Part shown: positions 1 to 7,089 of the stretch, piece by piece
How positions within the stretch are numbered: the first letter of the stretch is position 1
Layout: every line of letters starts with the position of its first letter
Assembly: GCA_946886845.1 (NCBI GenBank)
Contig: CAMPJH010000027.1
Location: 1-13,557 of the forward strand
DNA length: 13,557 bases
Source: an uncultured Sphingomonas sp.
GTDB lineage: Bacteria > Pseudomonadota > Alphaproteobacteria > Sphingomonadales > Sphingomonadaceae
Reading direction: 5' to 3'
The notes under the pieces: model-generated
Database searches by the model: none
What the model saw: only the letters and a program-made list of their open reading frames with translations
Told to the model about the DNA's origin: nothing
Program-made: the position numbers and the translations under genes

Positions 1-990
1 GTCGACGTGCTGATCGCCACCCCGGGCCGGCTCAAGGACCTGTTCGAGCGCGGCAAGATCCTGCTGACCGGCTGCGAGCTGTTGGTGATCGACGAAGCCG
101 ACCGGATGCTCGACATGGGCTTCATCCCCGACATCGAGGAGATCTGCTCGAAGCTTCCCAAGTCGCGCCAGACGCTGCTGTTCTCGGCGACGATGCCGCC
201 GCCGATCCAGAAGCTCGCGGCGCGTTTCCTGCGCGACCCGAAGCAGATCGAGGTCGCCCGCCCCGCAACCGCCAACATCAATATCGAGCAGCGGCTGGTC
301 GAAGTCAGCGCCGACAAGAAGCGCGACGCGCTGCGCGACATCCTCCGCCATGAGGAGTTCAAGAACGCGATCGTGTTTTGCAACCGCAAGACCACGGTTC
401 GCGAGCTGGCCACCAGCCTCAGGCGCTCGGGCTTCGCGGTCGGCCAGATCCAGGGCGACATGGACCAATCGGACCGGATCGCGGAGTTCGACCGGTTCAA
501 GAACAACGAGATCAACATCCTGGTCGCGTCCGACGTCGCCGCCCGCGGCCTCGACGTCAAAGGCGTCAGCCACGTCATCAACTTCGACGTTCCGTGGCAG
601 CCGGACGATTATATCCACCGGATCGGCCGGACCGGCCGCGCCGGAATGACCGGCATCGCCATCACGCTCGCGACCCGGGCGGATGCCGAGGCGGTCGCCG
701 GCATAGAAAAGCTCGTCGGCCACAAGATCCCGCGGGCCGGCGCTTCGGCCAAGCATGCGAAACCGGCCGAGCCGGCGGAGAAGGCCGAGCCGAAAGCCGA
801 GAAACCGGAGCGAAGGCAGGACAAGCGGAAGCCGCAGCGGGAGGCCGCGGCAAAACCGGCCCGCGAGCCATCGAAGGCCAAGCGGGCGGAAGAGAAGCCG
901 GCCGCCAAGGAGCGCTCGCCGGTGGTCGAGGATATCAAGGACGAATGGAACGGACCGGTGCCCTCGTTCCTGTCGTTCAAGGCCGATTAG
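1..990 (+). CDS. DEAD-box ATP-dependent RNA helicase, 5'-truncated (RhlE-like)
   Basis: ATP-dependent RNA helicase that remodels RNA duplexes, probably in ribosome assembly or RNA turnover in the cytoplasm. The reading frame is open from the first base, so the true start is outside the window. Visible motifs, in order: TPGR (Ib), [13 protein letters not shown] (II, Walker B), SATMP (III), IVFCNRK (IV), [11 protein letters not shown] (V) and [10 protein letters not shown] (VI, arginine fingers). The Q motif, the Walker A motif and motif Ia are missing because they lie upstream; by comparison with RhlE/CsdA-type helicases roughly 130-150 residues are absent. After the helicase core (ending near base 740) comes a tail of about 85 residues dominated by Ala, Lys, Glu, Pro and Arg. 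It ends in a hydrophobic patch, [11 protein letters not shown]. Such basic tails usually add RNA affinity. The stop overlaps the stop of convergent tgt. The DEAD-box call is certain; the subfamily is not. Confidence 0.93.
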   Translation, partial: VDVLIATPGRLKDLFERGKILLTGCELLVIDEADRMLDMGFIPDIEEICSKLPKSRQTLLFSATMPPPIQKLAARFLRDPKQIEVARPATANINIEQRLVEVSADKKRDALRDILRHEEFKNAIVFCNRKTTVRELATSLRRSGFAVGQIQGDMDQSDRIAEFDRFKNNEINILVASDVAARGLDVKGVSHVINFDVPWQPDDYIHRIGRTGRAGMTGIAITLATRADAEAVAGIEKLVGHKIPRAGASAKHAKPAEPAEKAEPKAEKPERRQDKRKPQREAAAKPAREPSKAKRAEEKPAAKERSPVVEDIKDEWNGPVPSFLSFKAD

Positions 991-2123
991 TCGCTACCCT
1001 GGGCTCCCGCCTTAGCAGGAGAACCGATGTAGCGCTTCAGGAACGCATCCGCGAATTGGCGCATTCGCCCGTCGCCGATGGCGTCGCGCATCGCCTGCAT
1101 CAGCCGCTGGTAGAACCACAGATTGTGCTCGGTCATCAGCATCGCGCCGAGGATCTCGCCCGAACGGACGAGGTGATGGACGTAGGCCCGCTCGAAGCCG
1201 ACGCAGGTCGGGCAAGGGCAGCCCGGCTCGATCGGCTCGCGGTCCTCGGCGAAGCGGGCGTTGCGGATGTTGATCGGCCCGTCGGCGGTGAACGCCTGGC
1301 CGGTCCGCCCCGAGCGGGTCGGCAGAACGCAGTCGAACATGTCGACGCCGCGAAGCACGGCCTCGACCAGATCGTCGGGCTTGCCGACCCCCATTAGATA
1401 GCGGGGGCGGTCGGCCGGAAGCATCGGCGCGGCGAAATCGAGCGTCCGGCACATCGCTTCCTGGCCTTCGCCGACCGCCAGCCCGCCGATCGCATAACCG
1501 TCGAAGCCGATCGCCGTCAGCGCCTCCGCCGAGCGGCCGCGCAATTCCTGGTCGAGGCCGCCTTGCTGGATCCCGAACAGGGCGCCGTCGCCGGAGAAAG
1601 CGGCCTTCGAGCGCTCGGCCCAGCGCATCGAACGCTCCATCGCCTCGCGCTGCTCCTTTTCGCTCGCCGCCGCAGGCATCAGCTGGTCGAAGGCCATGGC
1701 GATGTCCGACCCGAGCAGGCGTTGCACCTCGATCGACCGCTCGGGCGTCAGCAGGTGGCGACTGCCGTCGAGATGGCTGGCGAAAGCGACGCCCCCTTCG
1801 CTGACCTTGGTGAGTTCGGCGAGGCTCATCACCTGATAGCCGCCGCTGTCGGTCAGGATCGGCCGGTCCCAGCCCATGAAGCGGTGCAGGCCGCCGACGC
1901 GGGCAATGCGCTCGGCGCCCGGGCGCAGCATCAGATGATAGGTGTTGCCGAGAATGATGTCGGCGCCCGACGCGCGGACGCCGTCCGGCTTCATCGCCTT
2001 GACCGTCGCCGCCGTCCCGACCGGCATGAACGCGGGCGTGCGGATGTCGCCGCGGGCCATGCCAATGACGCCGGCGCGGGCGGCGCCATCGGACGCGCTG
2101 ATCTTGAACGAAAGGCCGGTCAC
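987..2123 (-). CDS. tgt: Queuine tRNA-ribosyltransferase (tRNA-guanine transglycosylase)
   Basis: Exchanges guanine-34 of tRNAs with GUN anticodons for the queuosine precursor preQ1, by a covalent enzyme-tRNA intermediate. The 378 residues align along nearly their whole length with the Zymomonas mobilis enzyme (386 aa). Visible: DSGGYQ with general-acid Asp92 (Zm Asp102), GIQQGG near 184-189, GGLAVGEG near 213-220, MFDCVLPTR with nucleophile Asp264 (Zm Asp280), and zinc ligands Cys302, Cys304, Cys307 and His333 (Zm 318, 320, 323, 349). The start is a GTG; no earlier in-frame start was seen, no clear ribosome-binding site precedes it, and the N-terminus is about 10 residues shorter than in Zymomonas. 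Odd point: the base-binding segment reads FDQLMP (aa 145-150) instead of the usual FDEC-P. queA is about 2.85 kb upstream on the same strand, with other genes between. Its stop overlaps the helicase stop. Confidence 0.97.
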   Translation of the reverse strand: MTGLSFKISASDGAARAGVIGMARGDIRTPAFMPVGTAATVKAMKPDGVRASGADIILGNTYHLMLRPGAERIARVGGLHRFMGWDRPILTDSGGYQVMSLAELTKVSEGGVAFASHLDGSRHLLTPERSIEVQRLLGSDIAMAFDQLMPAAASEKEQREAMERSMRWAERSKAAFSGDGALFGIQQGGLDQELRGRSAEALTAIGFDGYAIGGLAVGEGQEAMCRTLDFAAPMLPADRPRYLMGVGKPDDLVEAVLRGVDMFDCVLPTRSGRTGQAFTADGPINIRNARFAEDREPIEPGCPCPTCVGFERAYVHHLVRSGEILGAMLMTEHNLWFYQRLMQAMRDAIGDGRMRQFADAFLKRYIGSPAKAGAQGSD

Positions 2124-2200
2124 AGGGCCGCGGCCGTAGCCGAGTGCAGCCGGGCGGAATAGCCATTGCCAACGCCGAAGACCGGCAATAGCGTTGAGAA
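2124..2200. promoter_or_regulatory. Divergent intergenic region between tgt and a secreted hypothetical
   Basis: This 77-base gap must carry the start signals of tgt (minus) and the hypothetical gene (plus), unless tgt is transcribed from further away. It contains an inverted repeat, ATTGCC at 2165-2170 and GGCAAT at 2184-2189, separated by 13 bases. The same left arm overlaps a possible plus-strand -35 box (TTGCCA, 2166-2171), but no good -10 box follows at 17 bases. Could be an operator or chance; the evidence is sequence symmetry only. Confidence 0.3.
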
Positions 2201-2623
2201 ATGGGGGACATTTTCAAACGAGCGCTGGCCGCCGGCTTGTTCGTCGCATTGCCGATGAGCGCGGCCGCCAACACTTGCCCGCCGCGCGAGCCGGGCACTT
2301 ATCCGTGGTCGACCGACGGCACGATGCCGGGGGACGAGTGGGCGTGGGTTTTCCTCGAGCTCGATAAAAAAGCCAGGGCCAAACGTTGCCTGATAGGCAA
2401 GAACAATATCGACGATTCCGACCGTCGGTTCTTCGTGTGCCGGGCGATGCAGGAAGACTGGCGCCCCGCGTCCGATGAGGCCGGCCAGGCGGTCGCGTCG
2501 ACCACCGTGAAGCGCTTCTTCATCATTCGCGGCCCGGACCATGAGAAACTCATGCGGGCAGCTCGCAAGCGCTACCTCGCCGAGCATTCGGACGAACGGC
2601 CCGATTGCTACCCTGAAGGTTAG
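2201..2623 (+). CDS. Secreted hypothetical protein with four cysteines
   Basis: I do not recognise this 140-residue protein. It begins with a clear Sec signal peptide: Lys6-Arg7, then a hydrophobic run from Ala8 to about Ser20, then an Ala-rich cleavage region near SAAAN (20-24). The first cysteine, Cys26, is preceded by ANT, which does not fit a lipobox, so it is probably a soluble periplasmic protein. The mature part has Cys26, Cys63, Cys80 and Cys136, enough for two disulfides, and is rich in charged residues and Trp. Upstream of the ATG only a weak GAG (2196-2198) serves as ribosome-binding site. The stop is one base from the stop of the convergent beta-barrel gene. An antisense frame covers much of the same DNA, but it lacks a signal peptide or family resemblance. 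The reality of the gene is likely; its function is unknown. Confidence 0.7.
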   Translation: MGDIFKRALAAGLFVALPMSAAANTCPPREPGTYPWSTDGTMPGDEWAWVFLELDKKARAKRCLIGKNNIDDSDRRFFVCRAMQEDWRPASDEAGQAVASTTVKRFFIIRGPDHEKLMRAARKRYLAEHSDERPDCYPEG

Positions 2624-2624
2624 C

Positions 2625-3515
2625 TCAGAAGGCCCTGGCGATCCCGACGTTGAACTGCAGATAGCGGTAGGTGAAGCCGGTGCTGACCGGGGTGTTGGTG
2701 TAGAGCAGGCCGCCGGTCAGCGCCCAGTCCCTGTGGAAGGCCGGGCTGGTGAAGCGGGCGTTGAGGTAGCGCGAGCTGCGCCATTTGCTGGCTGAATCGC
2801 GCTGCGCGCCATAGCCGGCGGCGCCGAGCAGCTGCCAGCCGTCGACGAAGCGTCGAACCTGCACCACCGGCAGCACCTCGGCGTACCAGCGCGGCGAGTA
2901 ATAATCGAACTGGCCGGGATCGCTGCTTCGGAAATAGCGGGTCCGAAGCTGCGCGCTTAGCCCCCATTCGGGCTTCACGACATGGACGTAGGTCGCGCGC
3001 AAATGGCTGCGGACATTGCCGCCGGTGAACGGCTGGACTCCGGCGAACAGGGTGAGAATGTTGCGGTCGTCGGCCGGCAGGTCGATGGCCGCGCCGGCGA
3101 AGGTGTAATAGATCCGTCGCGTGACGCCGAGCGGGGTTTCGACGATCTCTCGCTCGACGAACAGCTCCTTACGGATCCGCGCCTCGTCGTGGATCGACGC
3201 CGAGCCGAGCAATGTACGGCCGTCGGTGCCGACGGTCGCGTTCCATTTCCACGCGCCGAGACTATCCGCCGCGCGCAGGTAAGCTCGCTCCATCGTGCGG
3301 CTCTCCTGGCCGAGCGGCGTGAATTTCGCGCGCTCGATGCGAAAGCCGAGCCGGCGCTCGGGGCCGTCGTACCGCAGGTCGAAGCTGATTCCGGTCTTGA
3401 GGACGACGGTATCCTCGGCATCGGACGAGTAGAAGACGTCCGCGCCCGCTGCCGGCGCGGAGGCAGCGGCGGCGAGCGCGAGGGCCAGCGAAACGCCGGT
3501 CACTTCGTGCCCCAT
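2625..3515 (-). CDS. Outer-membrane beta-barrel protein, partner of the adjacent glycosyltransferase
   Basis: Predicted exported protein of 296 residues. After a hydrophobic Ala/Leu-rich signal segment (about 7-24) the sequence alternates polar and aromatic residues in short strands to the end. It finishes in Phe296, preceded by an alternating pattern (FNVGIARAF), the usual signature recognised by the BAM machinery. A YYSP-x-x-Y segment at 205-211 resembles the YFSP/YYSP motif in the barrel domains of exopolysaccharide exporters such as BcsC; this is from memory. No TPR repeats are present, unlike BcsC or PgaA. The ATG at 3515 overlaps the glycosyltransferase gene by 16 bases. A GTG at 3503 forms a GTGA overlap with its stop, has GGGG six bases upstream, and would give 292 residues. 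Either way translation looks coupled. Role in glycan export or outer-membrane anchoring is inference. Confidence 0.75.
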   Translation of the reverse strand: MGHEVTGVSLALALAAAASAPAAGADVFYSSDAEDTVVLKTGISFDLRYDGPERRLGFRIERAKFTPLGQESRTMERAYLRAADSLGAWKWNATVGTDGRTLLGSASIHDEARIRKELFVEREIVETPLGVTRRIYYTFAGAAIDLPADDRNILTLFAGVQPFTGGNVRSHLRATYVHVVKPEWGLSAQLRTRYFRSSDPGQFDYYSPRWYAEVLPVVQVRRFVDGWQLLGAAGYGAQRDSASKWRSSRYLNARFTSPAFHRDWALTGGLLYTNTPVSTGFTYRYLQFNVGIARAF

Positions 3516-4861
3516 TTCTTGCGAAGCCCGGCGATTTCGGCGGCGTAGCCCCACACGCACACCGGCTGCATCATCAGCGCGTAGCAGAGCAGGTAGAAGA
3601 CCAGCCCACCGGGATTGTGGCGGACCTTGAGCCCCTGCCCGCGGAACATCCGCGACTGGGTGCGGAAGATCACCAGGTTCCACAGCGCGGCCAGCGGAAG
3701 CACCGCCAGGGTCATCAGCCCGGCGATCCAGTAGAGCTGGAAAAGCACCGCCGCCAAGACGCCCGGGATGAAGACCAAGGTGTAGGTCAGGTCGAGCGGC
3801 AGGAACAGCAGGTTCCACCAGATGAACATCGCCGTCAGCCGCGGCTTGAACAGCAGGGATTCGTGATGGTGGAGCGCTTCGACCAGGCCGCGCGACCAGC
3901 GCTGCCGCTGGCGGGCGAACTGGCGGAATGTGTTGGGGGCGTTGGTCCAGGCGATCGCGTCCTCGGCATAGCCGATGCGATAGCCGCGATTGAGCAGCGC
4001 CCAGCTGACGACGATGTCCTCGCCGACCGTCTCGGGCCAGCCGCCGACCTCAACCAGCGCCGGCTTGCGATAGATTGAGAAGGCACCCTGCGCGACGAGC
4101 GTTCCCTGATACAGGCTCTGCATGCGCTTCACCGCGGCAATGCCGTGGAAATAGTCCCACTCCTGCGCGCCGGTAATCAGATTCTCTCGCGAATTGCGGA
4201 CCAGGATTGCCCCGGCGACCGCCTGGGTTCCGGGCGGGTCGGACAGCAGCCGCTCGACGATGAATGTCAAAGCGTCGCTGTTGAGCCGGGAATCGCCGTC
4301 GACGGTGACGATCAGGTCGTGCGAGGCCATTCTGAGCCCGTCATTGAGCACTGCCGACTTGCCGCGATTGTCCGGGAAGTTGAGGACCCGCACATCGATG
4401 TTCGGAAGGAAAATGAGATCGTCGACGGCGCGCTGCGCGACTTCGGCGGTGCGGTCGGTCGAGCCGTCGTTGAGGACCAGCACCTCGAGCGGGCCGGAAT
4501 AATCCTCGGCGGCGATCGTCTTCAACGTGTCGGCGATCGCCGCTTCTTCCTGAAAAGCGGCGATGAGGACCGTCACGCCCGGATAGGAGGCTTGCTGGCG
4601 GCGTTGCGGCCGGCGGTCGAGCAACAGGCTGACCACCAGGAACATATTCATGAAGCCGGGAACGTAGGCGATGAAAGTGATCGCGAAGAGCGCGAACAGC
4701 GGGTGAGTCGATTCGCCGAGCGACGCCATCCACGGGCGCGAGACGATGACGCTGAACAGCAGCCAGCACAGCGCCGCGAGGCAGGCGATGGCGAACTTGG
4801 CGGACACGCGAAGATAGACGCGCTGCCCCTTGCGCAGAGGCGCGCGAGCGACTGATGCCAT
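3500..4861 (-). CDS. Family 2 glycosyltransferase, membrane-embedded, PgaC/IcaA-like
   Basis: Inner-membrane processive-type glycosyltransferase, 453 residues, about the size of PgaC, the poly-beta-1,6-N-acetylglucosamine synthase. Layout: two N-terminal membrane segments (about 22-41 and 55-81), a cytoplasmic GT-A domain, then membrane segments at about 343-370, 374-398 and 419-440. Catalytic motifs are intact: NDGSTDRT (131-138), VDGDSR with the DxD-type pair (187-192), VGEDIV with the catalytic-base Glu-Asp (279-284), and QRQRW (318-322), the Q-x-x-R-W motif of processive GT2 enzymes that bind the growing chain. The sugar substrate cannot be read from sequence. No PgaB deacetylase, PgaD or PilZ domain is nearby or fused. 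The start ATG has only a weak ribosome-binding site. It is followed directly by the overlapping beta-barrel gene, suggesting synthesis plus outer-membrane handling of a glycan. Confidence 0.9.
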   Translation of the reverse strand: MASVARAPLRKGQRVYLRVSAKFAIACLAALCWLLFSVIVSRPWMASLGESTHPLFALFAITFIAYVPGFMNMFLVVSLLLDRRPQRRQQASYPGVTVLIAAFQEEAAIADTLKTIAAEDYSGPLEVLVLNDGSTDRTAEVAQRAVDDLIFLPNIDVRVLNFPDNRGKSAVLNDGLRMASHDLIVTVDGDSRLNSDALTFIVERLLSDPPGTQAVAGAILVRNSRENLITGAQEWDYFHGIAAVKRMQSLYQGTLVAQGAFSIYRKPALVEVGGWPETVGEDIVVSWALLNRGYRIGYAEDAIAWTNAPNTFRQFARQRQRWSRGLVEALHHHESLLFKPRLTAMFIWWNLLFLPLDLTYTLVFIPGVLAAVLFQLYWIAGLMTLAVLPLAALWNLVIFRTQSRMFRGQGLKVRHNPGGLVFYLLCYALMMQPVCVWGYAAEIAGLRKKWGTK

Positions 4862-4974
4862 GAGTGTTGAACCGACCCCGCGTTACCCGTTGCCCGGCAA
4901 CCGGTTATCGCATCGGCCGTTAAAGTGCGCTAAACATTTGATTTATAACGGATATATCTTAATCCATTCTGGAT
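4862..4974 (-). promoter_or_regulatory. AT-rich upstream region of the glycosyltransferase/barrel pair
   Basis: The 113 bases between queA and the glycosyltransferase gene are visibly richer in A and T than the rest of the window (about 4921-4975), as expected for a promoter. Elements seen: a 13-base palindrome GTTGCCCGGCAAC (4889-4901); arms CCGTTA (4917-4922) and TAACGG (4946-4951) in inverted orientation; an 8-base palindrome GATATATC (4951-4958). On the minus strand TATAAA (4942-4947) is a possible -10 box, but no good -35 box lies 17 bases before it. A promoter here is plausible; which element is functional is not decidable from sequence. Confidence 0.45.
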
Positions 4975-4975
4975 T
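4961..4975 (-). terminator. Short hairpin at the end of queA
   Basis: On the minus strand a perfect 6-base-pair stem (AATCCA and TGGATT) closes a GAA loop immediately at the queA stop codon, followed by AAGATATAT. There is no U-run, and the stem is AU-rich and short, so it would be a weak intrinsic terminator at best. It may merely stabilise the queA mRNA end. Confidence 0.2.
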
Positions 4976-6009
4976 CACTCATGGCCGCGCAAAAGCAGGC
5001 TTGCGTCGCCATAGCTGTAGAAGCGGTAACCGTGGGCGATGGCGTGGGCATAGGCCGATTTCATAGTGTCGAGGCCCATCAGCGCGCTGACCAGCATGAA
5101 CAGGGTCGATCGCGGCAAGTGGAAATTGGTCATCAGGCCGTCGACAGCCTTGAAGCGATAGCCCGGGGTGATGAAGATCGCCGTGTCGCCTTCGAACGGT
5201 TGGATCGTCCCGTCGTCGCCGGCCGCGCTTTCGATCAGCCGGAGCGAAGTGGTTCCGACGGCGATGATTCGGGCGCCGGACGCGCGCGCCGAGTTAAGGC
5301 GATCGGCCGTCGCCGGATCGATCCGGCCCCACTCGGCATGCATCTTGTGCCCGGCGATCGTCTCCGACTTGACCGGCAGGAAGGTGCCGGCACCGACATG
5401 CAGGGTCACCGTCTCGCGCCTCACCCCCCAACGGTCGAGCGCGTCGAACAGGCGCTGGGTGAAATGCAGCGCCGCGGTCGGCGCCGCGACGGCGCCCTCC
5501 TCGCGGGCGAACACCGTCTGGTAATCCACGCGATCGGCGTCGTCGGCCGGCCGTTTCGAGGCGATGTAGGGCGGCAACGGCATCTGGCCGGCCCGCTCGA
5601 CCAGCTGTTCTATAGGTTCCTGCCCGTGAAATTGGACGAGAAAAGTCCCGTCGTCCGAGCACCTGACCGCGGATGCGGAGACCCCGCAGGCGAAATCGAC
5701 TCGGTCGCCGGCGCGCAGCCGCCTGGCGTTGCGGACGAACGCCCACCAGCTTCGCGGCCCTTCGCGCTTGTGCAGGGTAACCCCGATCCGGGCGTTTCCG
5801 CGGCGCCCTTCGAGCTGCGCGGGGATGACCTTGGTATCGTTGAACACCAGGACGTCTCCGGGCTGCAGCAGGTCCGGCAAGTCGGTCACCTCATGGTCGG
5901 AAAGTCCGGCGCCGTCGACCAGTAGCAGCCGGGCCGAATCGCGCGGCCGCGCCGGGCGCAGCGCGATCCGCTCGGCGGGAAGGTCGAAATCGAAGTCGGC
6001 GACGCGCAT
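4975..6009 (-). CDS. queA: S-adenosylmethionine:tRNA ribosyltransferase-isomerase
   Basis: Transfers and isomerises the ribosyl moiety of S-adenosylmethionine onto preQ1-modified tRNA to make epoxyqueuosine, the step after Tgt. The 344 residues match the family's usual length of about 340-360. Characteristic blocks: an N-terminal [16 protein letters not shown] (5-20), [15 protein letters not shown] (56-70), LPLPPY-type MPLPPYI (143-149), [12 protein letters not shown] (202-213), [10 protein letters not shown] (252-261), ITPGYRFK (280-287) and [17 protein letters not shown] (294-310). The start ATG lies 11 bases after the cyclophilin stop, so the two are probably on one transcript reading from coaD. 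In many alphaproteobacteria tgt follows directly; here a glycosyltransferase/barrel pair and a secreted protein lie between. Confidence 0.97.
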   Translation of the reverse strand: MRVADFDFDLPAERIALRPARPRDSARLLLVDGAGLSDHEVTDLPDLLQPGDVLVFNDTKVIPAQLEGRRGNARIGVTLHKREGPRSWWAFVRNARRLRAGDRVDFACGVSASAVRCSDDGTFLVQFHGQEPIEQLVERAGQMPLPPYIASKRPADDADRVDYQTVFAREEGAVAAPTAALHFTQRLFDALDRWGVRRETVTLHVGAGTFLPVKSETIAGHKMHAEWGRIDPATADRLNSARASGARIIAVGTTSLRLIESAAGDDGTIQPFEGDTAIFITPGYRFKAVDGLMTNFHLPRSTLFMLVSALMGLDTMKSAYAHAIAHGYRFYSYGDASLLLRGHE

Positions 6010-6020
6010 CAGCGCGCCGA

Positions 6021-6587
6021 TTAGCTTCCGATCGTGGCTTTGACGATCCTGGTCGGCTCGGCCGGCGGCTCGCCGGGCGCGATCTTGTCGACCGCGTCCA
6101 TTCCGGCGGTCACCCGACCGATCACCGTGTAATTGCCGTTGAGCGAGCCGTTCGGCACGAACATGATGTAGAACTGGCTGTTGGCGCTGTCGGTGCTGTC
6201 GCCGGTGCGGGCGGCGGCGACGGTCCCGCGAAGATGAGGGAGCGCGTTGAACTCGGCCTTGAGATCGGGCAGCTGCGAGCCGCCCTCGCCGGTCCCGGTG
6301 GGATCGCCGCCCTGCGCCATGAAGCCCGGGATCACCCGGTGGAAGGGTGTGCCGTTGTAAAAGCCGGCCCGGGCCAGCGCCTGGATCCTCTGGACATGCA
6401 GCGGCGCGGCGTCGGGGCGAAGCAGGATGACCACGGTCCCGCCGTTCGACAGCTGCAAGGTGAGCCGGTTGGCCGGATCGGCGGCTACCTCGGCCGGGGC
6501 GTTGATCGGAAGCGCCGGCTGCGCCGGAGGCGCCGGCTGCGCAGCGATCAAGACGAAGGCAGCGAATGGAAGGGCGAGCAGTTTCAT
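6021..6587 (-). CDS. Periplasmic cyclophilin-type peptidyl-prolyl cis-trans isomerase
   Basis: Catalyses proline cis-trans isomerisation during folding of exported proteins. The 188-residue product starts with a signal peptide (about 1-17, Lys2 then a Leu/Ala/Phe core) and a Pro/Ala-rich linker (18-35), so it acts in the periplasm. The cyclophilin core shows [13 protein letters not shown] (82-94) with Arg84, Phe89, Met90 and Gln92 matching human CypA Arg55, Phe60, Met61 and Gln63, then TVAAARTGD (122-130) and SANSQFYI (134-141). The Trp that gives cyclosporin sensitivity in CypA is absent, as usual in bacterial enzymes. I chose ATG 6587 over a longer frame reaching 6638, because the longer form overlaps coaD and hides the signal peptide. 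GAGA lies a few bases upstream. The start is 13 bases after the coaD stop. Confidence 0.93.
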   Translation of the reverse strand: MKLLALPFAAFVLIAAQPAPPAQPALPINAPAEVAADPANRLTLQLSNGGTVVILLRPDAAPLHVQRIQALARAGFYNGTPFHRVIPGFMAQGGDPTGTGEGGSQLPDLKAEFNALPHLRGTVAAARTGDSTDSANSQFYIMFVPNGSLNGNYTVIGRVTAGMDAVDKIAPGEPPAEPTRIVKATIGS

Positions 6588-6600
6588 GTTGGGGCTTCTC

Positions 6601-7089
6601 TTAGGTGCGGGCGAGTTGCCGAGCGACGTCAGCGGCAACGGCGGGCGTCACGAACTTGTCGATCGACCCGCCATAGCGCGCGATCTCCTTAACCAGCCGC
6701 GACGCGATCGGCTGGAGCGAAACCGCGGCCATCAGGAACACAGTCTCGATCTTGCTGTTGAGCTGCTGGTTCATGCCGGCCATCTGGAACTCATATTCGA
6801 AATCGCCGGCTGCCCTGAGGCCGCGGATGATGATCGATGCGCCCTCGCGCTCGGCGAAGTCCATCAGCAGCGAATCGAAGTCTACGACCTTGATATTGCC
6901 CTCGATCCCGGCGGTTTCGCGGCCAACCATTTCGAGCCGCTGCTCGAGCGAAAACAAGGGCTGCTTCGACGGGTTCGTGGTCACCCCGATCACCAGCCGG
7001 TCGACCAGATGCGTCGCCCTGCGGATGATGTCGAGGTGGCCCAGGGTGACCGGGTCGAAAGTGCCCGGATAGACGCCGACGCGTTCCAT
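6601..7089 (-). CDS. coaD: Phosphopantetheine adenylyltransferase
   Basis: Transfers AMP from ATP to 4'-phosphopantetheine, giving dephospho-CoA, the penultimate step of coenzyme A synthesis, in the cytoplasm. The length of 162 residues is typical. Motifs: YPGTFDPVTLGH (7-18) with the nucleotidyltransferase T-x-G-H signature, the TNPSKQPLFS loop (38-47), IIIRGLRAAGDFEYE (86-100) with the substrate-binding Arg, and LQPIASRLVKEIA (125-137), an alphaproteobacterial version of the ISSxxVKE motif. The ATG overlaps the ispA stop in a TAATG arrangement, so translation is probably coupled to ispA. Confidence 0.97.
   Translation of the reverse strand: MERVGVYPGTFDPVTLGHLDIIRRATHLVDRLVIGVTTNPSKQPLFSLEQRLEMVGRETAGIEGNIKVVDFDSLLMDFAEREGASIIIRGLRAAGDFEYEFQMAGMNQQLNSKIETVFLMAAVSLQPIASRLVKEIARYGGSIDKFVTPAVAADVARQLART

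Noticed and set aside
378..1397. 339-codon plus-strand frame spanning the helicase end and antisense tgt
   Set aside because: Overlaps two confidently identified genes in other frames; Arg/Gly/Pro-rich translation without motifs.
1012..2298. 428-codon minus-strand frame over tgt
   Set aside because: Shadow of tgt in another frame with Arg-rich nonsense composition.
2120..2587. 155-codon antisense frame opposite the secreted hypothetical
   Set aside because: No signal peptide or family resemblance; the plus-strand frame has a clear signal peptide and paired cysteines.
3516..3818. N-terminal extension of the barrel frame into the glycosyltransferase gene
   Set aside because: The extension overlaps conserved glycosyltransferase codons and would bury the signal peptide; starts at 3515 or 3503 fit better.
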